Part shown: positions 22,059-32,333 of the stretch, one piece after another | How the letters are laid out: each line of letters starts with the position of its first letter | Numbering within the stretch: the stretch's first letter is position 1 | NCBI RefSeq assembly: GCF_003086295.3 | Contig: NC_092048.1 | Coordinates: 91,864,626-91,928,625, forward strand | Direction of reading: 5' to 3' | DNA length: 64,000 nt | From: Arachis hypogaea | Taxonomy: Eukaryota > Streptophyta > Magnoliopsida > Fabales > Fabaceae | Program-made: the position numbers and the translations under genes | The notes under the pieces: generated by a model | What the model saw: the letters and a program-made list of their open reading frames with translations, nothing else | Database searches by the model: none | What the model was told of the DNA's origin: nothing

Positions 22059-22695
22059 ATCAACTAGAAGAAGTCACAAATTATAGCGGCAGCCAATGAA
22101 TTTTAGAATATGTACACAAATCATGAGATGTAAAGATAATATTAGTAATATAGATATATTATAATACTTTAGTTATTGAGTATTTATTTGTTAGGTTTGA
22201 TGGATGTACTTCTTTAGTTATTTTTCAATGACTTCTTAAATAGATATTTTCTACTTTGTGGCTTTACAATTTTTCTCTAATTCTATGCACTATATAAATA
22301 TCTTAGTTTAAAAGAACTCATATTTTTATGATAAAGTAATGTCATTTTCATTTATTATTTCAACAACAATGTCATACAAATATTATGTCTTATAAATTAT
22401 ATTTTATTTTATACAATTAATGTTTTAGAAAAAAGATTTTTTTTTATTTTTTTATTTGTTTGCATTCTATTTATATATTTCCATGTATTTAAAATTTAAA
22501 CTAGTTTGATAAAGGATCTTTCAGAGAAATAATTTTTTTTTCTTAAATCCTCTTATTTATATTTGTAAGACGTATTTTAAACTTATTAAGGTCCAAAATC
22601 AGAAGAGATTTCAACTAATAGTGATTAAACGAAATCTATTTGCCGTAGCTATAATATTCTTGCTGTAAATATGACTGAAATTGTCAAATGCAAAC
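22059..22695. other. AT-rich 3' part of duplicated unit, copy 1
   Basis: No ORF. Matches 32334-32957 of copy 2 closely. Ends at the CACTA insertion point. Confidence 0.7.
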
Positions 22696-23237
22696 TAACA
22701 CTACTAGAAAACTAGTTATTACAGACGGATATTTCCGATGGATTTTATCCCACGGAAATACAGACGGAATTTCAGAGAGATTTTTTGTCGGAAAATAAAA
22801 AAAATGAATTAGCATAAATTACAGACGGAAAACAGAATCTGTCGATAATTTTGTCGGTAAAATTAATTTTTTTTTTGTAGAAAATGATTACAGACGGAAA
22901 ATCTGTCTGTAATTAAATAGACAAAACACTACATTTTATTAAATTATTACAGACAAAAAATCCGTCTGTAATTTAAAATATTCCGTCAGAAATATCAAAA
23001 TAAAGATTTGATCAAATGAGCTCTTCCTCATTTCCCGTGTCTCTTCCCCGTAGCACCTCCACGCCCATCCCCTCCAAATGCTCTATCGTTAGTGCGTCTC
23101 AGCCTTGCACCGCCGTCTTACCTTGTGCCGCCATCGCACCGAACCTCCATTGCACTGAACTTCCATCGCCGCGAAACTCTGTCACACCCCTTCCCGGCTC
23201 TTCTCTGTGTGTTGCTGATTCCCCTTCGAACCCTAAT

Positions 23238-23345
23238 ATGCATTTCTCCGCCACCGTCTTTGTCGCCTCCGTCCTCGTCCTCTTCACCTTCTCCTGCGTT
23301 CACTCTTTCTACCTTCCCGGTGTCGCCCCTTGAGATTTTCAAACC
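23238..23345 (+). pseudogene. Captured exon 1 of a TM9SF (EMP70) endomembrane protein
   Basis: The 36-codon segment reads as a signal peptide followed by SFYLPGVAP, then a TGA, then DFQT and a splice donor GTACGT at 23346. FYLPGVAP after the signal peptide is characteristic of transmembrane-9 superfamily proteins of Golgi and endosomes; the family normally has Arg where TGA stands (CGA to TGA). About 220 bp of C-rich sequence before it resembles a 5' UTR. The remaining ~600 residues are absent, so this is a fragment. Confidence 0.8.
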
Positions 23346-23996
23346 GTACGTCTTCCATTTTTCTATCTCTTTCTGAGATTCGCATTCTCCTTTCTCTTAT
23401 TCGAATTTATGCGCTACTTGTTTCATTAATTTCTTGATCAAAGCTATTCTCACAGAAATCACAAGTGCATTTCTCGCTCGTGTGTTGCTCAGTTGATGTG
23501 TTTTTCTCTTCGATCTCGCCTCAGCCGTGCAGGTAACCCTAATCAGAAGGAGGTGCTGTGAGGTTTTTGTTGTATTTTGTTGATGTATTTTGTTGTTGTT
23601 ATGAGGTTTTTTCTAATTTTCATACAATATGGATAACATTGTAGTAAAGAGTACTACTACTTTGGGTTTTATATATAATAATGCTTTTCCTGTCATTGAA
23701 ACATGAAATAGTAGCAGCAGGAGATAACAATTACAATTATCCATACTTTTGTTTGAATTTTGAAGAAATTTGATGGTGCATGCAGTAGCTGGGATTGATA
23801 AACCCTAGGATTGTGATTTAATTGGAGGTCAGTTTTTTCTTCTTCAAGCTCTTAATGATTTACAATCATAGTTATTATTTGTTTATTTATTTATTGTTTG
23901 ATTATTTCTGGATTTTTTTTTTAGAATTTTAAGATTTAGTAATTAATTCTTTTACTTCTTGTTCATTGTGGGTATGGGTGCAGTAGAGATGAGATG

Positions 23997-24101
23997 TTGC
24001 TTTCGCGGGCTATGAGGTCGCAATATAAAAGGATGTTTCTGCTGAAAAGATGATATTTGGTGTGGCTGGGATTGATCCTGAAAGAAGAGCAGAGCTAATC
24101 A
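23997..24101 (+). pseudogene. Unidentified captured exon-like segment
   Basis: One frame gives KDVSAEKMIFGVAGIDPERR and further residues up to AELIK directly before GTTGG at 24102, with GGTGCAG near 23980 as a possible acceptor. It looks like a real coding exon (charged, amphipathic) but I cannot name the protein. An upstream TAA in the same frame limits its left edge. Confidence 0.4.
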
Positions 24102-24535
24102 AGGTTGGATGAATATTTTTTATGTCACTTAAGCCTAACCTAACACTTTCACATGCTCTTAATTTATGTCTGAACATGCTTTTCATGAATATTTTTGTTG
24201 ATGGTAGATGAGTTCATTGATAATAAGGTACTTATGTCTTTAACATACAGAATGAGTTATTTTCCTATGAAGACTTTGAAAATATAGATCAATTTGATAC
24301 ATTGAGTTAAGATTTTTTATGTCAACCTTGGGGTTAAGGACATTTTCTTTTCTGGCATGCTAGTTATAAACTTATAATTAATAATAAATAAAATATTCTT
24401 TGAATGCTTTTCTGTTTTATATAGCTTTTTTCTTGCAGATGTTGTAAGGGACTAAATTAGATGGTAAATACTCAATGTTGCTAATTAATAATGCAAGTTG
24501 AATGTTTACATTTATTTCCCATTTATTATCTGCAG

Positions 24536-24902
24536 CTTGCATCATCTCTTGGTCCGCGCTTCTATTCTAACATTTTCAAATGCAAGCAAATATCAGAAAC
24601 GGGCGCTCAACAAGCACTGGCCGCTTTTTTTAATTGGTTTTTATTTCCTTTTGGTTACATCAAGAGTAAAGTTAAAGCATATTTTTGATAGGTTTGTAAA
24701 TGTAAGATGGCTTTTATTCTCAACAATTTTGAACATTTTTATCTAGAGTACAGGATACATAAAGGAGTTTGAAACTTTTTTTTTCTGTGGAACACTTGAA
24801 ACCTTATAAAAACGAGCTAACAAAGTGATACTTTTGCAGATGCTACTGGATACACAAGTTGTTAAGACAATCCTTCTTGAAATTCCTTCCCTTGGTAGAC
24901 AG
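24536..24902 (+). pseudogene. Two captured exons of VPS53 (GARP/EARP tethering subunit)
   Basis: Exon 1 (24536-24613) follows a CTGCAG acceptor and reads SLGPRFYSNIFKCKQISETG, then AQQ. Exon 2 (24840-24902) follows TTTTGCAG and reads MLLDTQVVKTILLEIPSLGR, then Q, before donor GTGATC. In VPS53 these two peptides are consecutive, so the original exon order and intron are kept. VPS53 is a subunit of a complex that tethers endosome-derived vesicles at the trans-Golgi. The donor of exon 1 is GC or mutated. Only ~47 of roughly 800 residues are present. Confidence 0.85.
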
Positions 24903-25413
24903 GTGATCTAACTTCTGCAAATACTTTTTAGTCATCTTTCCTTCCCTTGGAGCTTAAATCTAGGGAATCTGACCTCCACATTTCAAGAGTTGGTGAATTT
25001 ACTACGCTGCTGTTCCTTTTACCAATAGCATTTAATTTTCTTTTCAGCTATAGTTTTATATAGAAGATATTGATAATGAAATTTTCAAGTGAAAATTTTC
25101 ACCATTTTTCATCCTTAAACATAATTAGAATGTTGCATCAATATTGATCTTCAGCCAGTCGTTTGGTGGCACTCTCCATCTCACTGATAAGCTATTTTTC
25201 CTTTTAGGTTCTATTAACTGGTGGTTCTTTTTCTCATATATGTTGTTATAGTCAGATTCTAATTGTCAGTTAGTGGAGTTAGTAAGTCAGTAAGTATAGA
25301 AACTTCAGTTATAGTATGGGTGCTTCCAATCTCCAGCTCAAGCTTATCAGTTATTACTTCACTTGAGTTCTTACTTCTCAGATTGGGAGATAAAAGGAGA
25401 AAAATTGAAGAAG

Positions 25414-25557
25414 ATGGGGTTGGGAGTTCCTGCTCTTCCATTTACCTTTGTGGCTCACCTTCTAGCGGTGGCTGCTATTGTCATGGTCTTGCTTTGGAAC
25501 ATACACTTCAGAGGTGGCTTAGCTTGGGAAGCTACCAACAAAAATCTCATATTCAAT
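25414..25557 (+). pseudogene. Captured exon 1 of a cytochrome b561 (ascorbate ferrireductase)
   Basis: ATG at 25414 opens MGLGVPALPF, a first membrane helix, then WNIHFRGGLA and NKNLIFN, ending at a GTATGT donor (25558). HFRGGLA...LIFNVHP is the start of plant transmembrane ascorbate ferrireductases (CYB561 family), which pass electrons across membranes from ascorbate. The haem-binding His residues lie in later exons that were not captured. The ~150 bp before ATG may be its 5' UTR. Confidence 0.85.
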
Positions 25558-27843
25558 GTATGTTTCTTGTTTCATCTTGCTCTTTACTCTCTATTTGCTA
25601 TTATTTTTGGGACTATGATGCATTGATATATGGCTCTTCTTGATTCTTACTCTATTTCATTTGGTCCTCTGTTGAATGAACCTTAACCATGGAACTGATA
25701 TATCTTGGTTGATAAACATAGTTGTGTTGTTGCTGCTTTATTTTATTTTCTTTTTTTATTAAAAATGCGTTAAAGTAAGTTGTTATTTGTTAGTTCCAAG
25801 GGTGCATTCTAAGCACTACGGAAATGTAGATATTGTTTTAGAGTGAAAATAAGTAATTTGGGTATGTACATGCCTAGAATACTTATTAATATGTAATTTG
25901 GCCATATATACATATGCAAGTGCGATATATATATAAAAAAAAAAGTGTATATAAGAAGTGATATAAATAAAACAAGAGGCTCTTATAGGAAGGACAATAA
26001 TTCTAAATTTGGAAATGAAGAAATGATCAAAAGCAGAGGAGATATAAGATAGCGTTGCCATTTGGAAGGAGGCAAGCTCAAATTGATATGTGTATGCTAT
26101 GTTATTTTTTTAGCATGTTTATGTTGTTTATAATTTTTTTTCATATAGCAATGTTTGCAAATTCCTATTTTTTATATGAAAACTTGTCAATATCAGCCTC
26201 ATGGCATTCAAGTTGAACGAAATAAATTAAATAAGTATGATCATTCTCTATTGGGATGTATTATATATTAAACCAAAATTAAGTTATCCACAAAAAATTA
26301 CGGTAGAGCATAGCAGTTTAAAAATATCTTTGAGGTGGACTTAATTTTACTGAAAATGAGGTGTACATCATATATATATCAGTTCCATGGTTAAGGTTCA
26401 TATATCTTGCCTTTAGTTTGAGTTCCATGGTTTCAGTGATTGATTGATTACCTTAAAGTTATTAGAGACTAATATTGTATATTTTGTGGACAGTTTACAA
26501 TTTACACTTTACATATCTACCACCATATTGGTTTCTCAGTTTCTTGCTTAGTATTTCATACTAGTATTTACTTCAATCTTGTAAAGTTTCACATATTTTT
26601 TTTGTTTACTTTAACTATTTTAAAAAAGCTCTTTAAGTTTTATTTTTTTCTTTCTATATTTTCTATTTATTATCGGGCCCCAACCCTCATAAACAAGGGG
26701 TCCCAACAATTCATTGCTTGCAGGCTCCACATGCTTATCCTTCGATTCTTCGGTGTGAATTTCATATACTAATACATTCATGTGGTTTCAAATCAAATAA
26801 TAAATGAGGCAAAGGGTACTCCTTAGTCCTTAAAGGCTTAAACTACTTTATTTAGATGCTTTTGTTATTTTTTTCTCCTACCATTACGTTGATGAATTAG
26901 TAACTAAACTGATTTGGGACTGGGTTTAGTTTTTAATACGATATATAATATTACAGAAGTTGAAGTTACTAATCTATATTAAGCCCTTATATATTGACTA
27001 TTATTATATATAAATGTCAATATATAACTGAATTTTCTATACTTACTGATAAGTTTCTATACTTGCGGTTTTTCTCTTTTAGTTAGTGGAGTTCCACCCA
27101 ATGCATTCTGTGAAACTGGTCAGCTGTGAAGCAGATTTGATCTTAATCCCAGGATAAATATTTTGCCATAAATTTACTAGTTGAACTTTTTGTTGTTGTT
27201 GAAGTTATGTGGCAATTTTAACAACCATTCCCCATGACTATGTTATTTTTGTTCCTCTTCTCTTTCCATAACTCTTTAACCACCTATGACAATATCCTGA
27301 TTGATTCTTTTTATAAACCTTTTTAAGAAAATTTCCCCATCTTCTCCATCGTAATATTGTAATAATTGCTAACATGTCATAGTACATTGTAAGGCCTCCT
27401 TTCTCATTTGGGTCTCTGATTTCTTATTTTTTAAAATTTTCATATTTTAATGAGAAGTCCTTTGTATGATTGGAATGCCATGGAAAAAGAAGGATACTCG
27501 TGGTGGATACGCCGCATACGCCATGCACAGAATTTATATGATGAATTTAGAATCGATCACTTATAAACCTTGTTCGCCTAGATTTTCACATTTTAAACTT
27601 TGGAGCTATTGAAATAAACTGGGAATTTCAACCAGTAACTCTGAAGTTGGAAATCAGGGACAAGAATGGCCATCCTGTGTTATTGATCTAATCTGATTTC
27701 GTTTGGTTATATTTGCAGCTCTGATTCCTTTGACGGAGTTTAGAGAGCAAGTGATTATGAAAAGGTTAATATAATGGAAGAGTGTAAAAACAATTATTTG
27801 TTCTTATTGAAGATTTTTTTGAGTCTACCAAAAAAAATTTTCC
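25558..27843. other. Unassigned interior of CACTA 1
   Basis: Mostly AT-rich intron-like DNA. Two short exon-like pieces follow good acceptors: 27083-27150 (after CTCTTTTAG; one frame reads LVEFHPMHSVKLVSCEADLI) and 27720-27764 (after TTTGCAG; IPLTEFREQVIMKR before GTTAAT). I cannot name either. Confidence 0.4.
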
Positions 27844-28195
27844 TTCTTTAACGGCACCATTGAAGTTGCCGAGGCCGGTGGCTTTCTTAGCATGGAATCT
27901 GTCTTCCTTGTTACTCTTGGAATTGCCCTCTTCGTCCTCCTGGGGCTATGGATCCATGGTCAAATACAACACCTATCTAAGGTATTAACAATCTCTCTAT
28001 TTTTTCAAAAGTAATCCAATATTAAATGGATTGGTAACTTTAAGTTGATGATATGATAATAAGTTATCCTCCTTCACTTTTTCTTAATCCTATAAAACAT
28101 TGCTAGGCTTCTAAAATCTGTCCATGTCCTGTTTTTTGACACCAGGAACTGCACATGCTCAGTCCAATGCAAACAAATCAAAGAAGAAGAAGTAG
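27844..28195 (+). pseudogene. Captured C-terminal exons of TRAP-alpha (translocon-associated protein)
   Basis: Segment 27844-27981 reads FFNGTIEVAEAGGFLSMESV, then a membrane helix and GLWIHGQIQHLSK, before a GTATTA donor. Segment 28146-28195 follows ACACCAG and reads TAHAQSNANKSKKKK and a TAG stop. Both match the C-terminal half of plant TRAP-alpha, a signal-sequence receptor subunit of the ER translocon; the lysine-rich end is a cytosolic ER-retention tail. At least one middle exon is missing, so the copy is a deletion derivative. It brings a natural stop codon and 3' UTR into the transposon. Confidence 0.88.
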
Positions 28196-29003
28196 ATGAA
28201 CAAATACTCTCAAGTTTCAGCCACACAAGAGTCTACCATGGAGTGAAGAATCATGTAACTCAGATTAGATTGGAGAGTTTAAACTTTAAAGAGAGCATGA
28301 GGAAATAGTTTTAAAATTTAGGCTGAAAGTCCTGCTCTTCTCTGTTGTAGTTTAAAAGAAATTTTGGGGTATCTTTTTATTGAGAAAGTGAGATATTGGA
28401 TAATGGTGTTGAAAAATAACATCCAATTTTATAGGTATCATGTAATGAATATTATGTTTATCTATGTGATTTTTGGCTTTCTTTTTTTCAATTTTCAGTG
28501 TGTTTTATGGAGTAAATTTAGAAAACAAATCTAAAATATTTATTTTGTAATTAGAAAAATAAAAAAAATCTATTTTACTTTACTGACTACAGATGGATTT
28601 TCTGTCTGTAATTAGAGTGTGAGATGATTTTCCAAAGTTTAAATTACAGACAGAAAATCCGTCGAAAAATCCGTCTATAATTACAGACGGAAAATCCATC
28701 TGAAAATCCGTCTGTAATTACAGACGGAAAATCCGTCTAAAAATCTGTTTGTAATTACAGACGGAAAATCTGTCGGAAAGTTCGTCACTTTCGGGATATG
28801 GATGGAGAATTTACAGAGGGAAAATCCATCGGTAACTAGTAAAAATCCGTCGGTAATTTTCCGACGGAAAAAAATCCGTCGGTAAATAATTTCCGACGAG
28901 GCTTTTATAGAGGGACAAAATCCGTCGGTAATTTCGTCGGTAACCAAAAATCCGTCTGTAATAAAGACTAAATATGTCTGTACTAATCCATTTTCTAGTT
29001 GTG

Positions 29004-30680
29004 TAGCAAATTAAAATCTAGAATTTATTACAATGGTTTATGTTAAATGTTCAAACATCAAAAATAGTTGCAGATTTTAAGTTTATTAAGACAAATAAAT
29101 TTAATCATCACATTCAAACAATTTTTCTCCTCAAATCCTAACATTATTAGTACGTATTCCTTGATATTTTAATTATCCGTTATAATAAAAATCAGAAGTG
29201 AAAATAGGAGAACAATCAGAAAATTGAATGAGAGAAAAATGAGAAATATTTTATTTAACATAACAAACTTTGTATTTCTTTCATTTCCATCTATGAACTC
29301 CATCGATCTCCTCTTTTGTATTTTTGTAGCTTCATCATCAGCTTCTTCAAGTTGAGCAGTCCTCTTCATTAATAAATAATAAAAAAAATTAAAATAAATA
29401 TTATAAATTAAATGGCTAGACATACAAAATTATTATTTTTAATGAACTCGTAAAATCACTTTCAAATACTAAATAAAACTTCGTATAATTAGTGTTTTTC
29501 CTTTGTTCTCATCATTGACACTAATCTACACTACATAACCATCTTGCTGCATTTGGTGACACTAATTAAGATTTAACCATTAAGTTCCACAAAATTCAAA
29601 AGTTGAGAGAAAGCCCAAAACAGTCATTTAATAACAATATACATACTAGTACATTTTTTTATTCTAAAAGAAAATTAAAAAAATAAAAAATGTTGAAAAT
29701 TTGCTGCTATTTTTTATTTTTTATTTTTAAGAAGCACAAATAAACGTATCTAATGAAAGTTTTTGAATTGCTAGAGTTGATAGTTAAATATTTAATATTT
29801 AAAATATTATTATTTTGAGTAATATTTAATAATTTTTTTCTCAAAGGTGAGTACCCGTTATATAATTCGTATCTAGTTGCTTCGATTTAGATATTTAATA
29901 AAATGCTAATTGATTCGATTTGCTATGACGCTCAACCTATTCCATAAATTGAATTCATCTAATTCAATTTACCATGGAATATAAATTTCATTATAGTGGG
30001 ACTCAATGAAAAAACAAAAATATAAGTTATATAAACTCTTTTAGTATAATTATCTAATAATACATTTTAAGTCCATACTTTTAAATATTGCAAGCTAATT
30101 AATAATAAAAAAATAAAATTTATTTACTTTTTAGTATTTCTCAAAGTCCGTGAATTACTAAAAGATAAAAAAATATTTTTTCATTACACAATCAATTTTA
30201 CGAATAAAGAATCGAAACAAAAAATTGCAAAATTAGAGATTCTATTCACTGACCTCGATTTTGTAATCAAAACAGTGGATTATTTTCTAAACACTACAAT
30301 GAAAAAATGGGTTGGATCTTTGCTGATTGCTGCAACTGTGATTATCAATTAATGATGAATAAATATTGGATATTAAAGAGATGGATGAAAAATGAAGAAA
30401 AATTGGATATTAAGTAGATAGATAACTGGAACAAAAACAATGAAAATTTTGATAATCAAGGAGATTGATAAACGATTCTAATTATAGGATTGAGTAATTG
30501 ATAATAGATTATTCACAAATTTATAATCTTAATATTAAAGAAAAGATAAGATTAGAGTATCTAAATCAAAATAAAAACTTAAAAATTGAAGATAGAATTT
30601 TAAAGATAAGATAAATGAATAATAAAATAATAATTTATAAACACGAGTAAAAAAATTGAGAACGGCGTAACATATAACGT
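29004..30680. other. 3' part of duplicated unit, copy 1, after CACTA
   Basis: Matches 32966-34630 of copy 2. On the minus strand both copies keep an ORF starting MKRTAQLEE (29169-29423 and 33007-33333), basic at first and hydrophobic later, not recognised. The stop earlier in copy 1 argues against constraint. Confidence 0.6.
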
Positions 30681-30684
30681 AGAT

Positions 30685-31025
30685 TGGATAACAAAACTAA
30701 TCGATTGAATTGTGAAAATCCATATTGCTTTGAAGACTTAAATCGATTAGTTAACACAGCCAATCAATTAAATTGTGGGATCTCATATTACTTTGAAGCC
30801 TTCAATCAATTGGGTAACATGAACAATCGATTGAAATAGAAAAAACCCACATTCTAAGCATCGTTCAATGGATTGTGTAAAAGTTACAATCGATTGATAT
30901 TTAGAAAAACCACACTATCGTCCAACATTCAATCGATTGTTTTATGGAAACCTGAATTCCAATCGATTGAATTATGGAAAACCTAAAATTTAATCGATTG
31001 TTTTGTGAATCCAATCGATTCTAAT
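30685..31025 (-). repeat. Internal truncated inverted-repeat arm at the duplication junction
   Basis: This is a copy of the inner part of the right arm (34640-34990) with its CAATCGATTG palindromes. It stops at about 31030, where ATTTATCCAAATCTCTACA of the left unit begins. The join marks where the tandem duplication formed. Confidence 0.8.
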
Positions 31026-31077
31026 TTGTTATTATTTATCCAAATCTCTACAACACCCACCGAACCAATATTCCAAA

Positions 31078-32333
31078 ATGGCCAGAACTAAAAACGCAAA
31101 GAGAGCTAGAGTTGAAGGTCAAAGTTCTTCATCCGCCAGACTAGTTGCTTCATCCCATTACATGGCAAGGTGGATGTTGTCTCCAAAGGCATTGAACAAC
31201 CATGTGGAGAAGTTCAAGTCAAGGGCGATTGTTCTTCCCATGTATATAACAGCCAATTTCATTCATGGTAGACATTATAATTTGTTCTGGAATACTTTGC
31301 AAACATAACACTTGACTGATTTTGTACAAACTAAGGATGAATATTATCCTCACTTGGTTAGGGCTGTTTATAGTACTTTAAATTATGTTATTCCTGAAAG
31401 TGATGAAGAGAATGAGGAAGTAATAATGTCGCTGATTGAGTTTGATTTAGGGTCATGGCATTATAAAGTTACTTTAGAACAATTAGCTGAACAATGGAAT
31501 TTAGTTTATCACGGGGGGAAATTTACTGGAGGTATTCCAACAGATGAAGAATGGGGTGAATATGAAAGATTGATTAGTTTGCAAAGTCTGCAGTATGAGG
31601 ATCCACACATGGATGCTAGAGGTAATATAAGTTGTAGTGGTTTGGGTAATAAGCAGCGTATATTGATGTATTTGCTTTCATACGTATTGATTCCAAGAAA
31701 ACATAATCATGGAATCTTGTTTAACGAATATTCTAGTGCTTTTGGCTATGGTGACTGGAAAGGAGATAAACTGGCCTTATTTTATGGTTCATCATATGTT
31801 TGAAATAAAGAGAGAAAAAACAAGTGTTGGTTTAGGATATGCTTGCTAATGGACCAAGATTTTCAAATGGCTTGGAATTGACTTGAGTGAAGAGAAAAGT
31901 ATCGTCTTGAGTAATGTAGCCAAGATTGATGACAGTACTCTAAGACAGATAGAAAAAGATCTGAATGCCCAAGAACCTCAGGTACAAGGACAAGCACAAG
32001 ACCCTGAGGTGCAAGCACAATCCCAGGAATCCCCACCACCACCGCCTCCTTCGCCAACAATGCGAGATTTGATGGATGAATTGCGAAACATAAGATTATA
32101 CATTGAGGGACAATTTGCTGAGATAAGACAGCATCAAGACAGACAAATTTTGGTTATGAAGTAGTTAGATATGACTTTTAATTTTAAACCAAAGGGTAAT
32201 AATAAGGTGAGCAGCTAAAATAAATCTCTAATATTTATACTCCATTTTGTGGTACTAATTTGTAATAATTAAATTGCAGCTTGAGGATCATGATATTCGC
32301 ATGATAACCGCTGTGCATTTATTCAAGAGTTAG
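31078..32333 (+). pseudogene. TIR-element gene, copy 2
   Basis: ATG at 31078 opens MARTKNAKRARVEGQ. The frame is interrupted by TAA at 31306, and near 31728-31760 a small deletion shifts frame relative to copy 1. The tail frame (31883-32164) is open through the Gln/Pro-rich region to LVMK and TAG. Intron 32207-32279 and final exon 32280-32333 match copy 1. The two copies carry different breaks in the same gene, so both decayed after duplicating, but the TAG after LVMK is common to both and may be older or a true end. Confidence 0.65.

Larger units (their letters stand above)
22699..29003 (+). mobile_element. Pack-CACTA element 1 (6305 bp) carrying pieces of four or more genes
   Basis: Ends are CACTACTAGAAAA (22699) and TTTTCTAGTTGTG (29003), a 13 bp inverted repeat with one mismatch. 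The flanking triplets are TAA (22696-22698) and TAG (29004-29006). Copy 2 has the uninterrupted site GCAAACTAGCAAATT at about 32965, so the boundaries are exact. Both arms (22699-22985 and 28590-29003) are packed with ACAGACGGAAAATCCGTCTGT-type subterminal repeats, as in the En/Spm group. No transposase is seen. The interior holds host exons with introns, all on the plus strand. Confidence 0.93.

Noticed and set aside
23016..23237. Full 105-codon ORF as a stand-alone gene
   Set aside because: Only the last 36 codons match a known family; the rest reads as 5' UTR of the captured exon.
28681..28947. ORF of 88 codons in the CACTA 1 right arm
   Set aside because: Made entirely of ACAGACGGA-type repeats, so the reading frame is incidental; same for 48350-48664 and 53999-54229 in CACTA 2.
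29169..29423. Minus-strand ORF in both TIR-unit copies as a transposase
   Set aside because: Too short, hydrophobic C-terminal half, no acidic-triad motif, earlier stop in copy 1.
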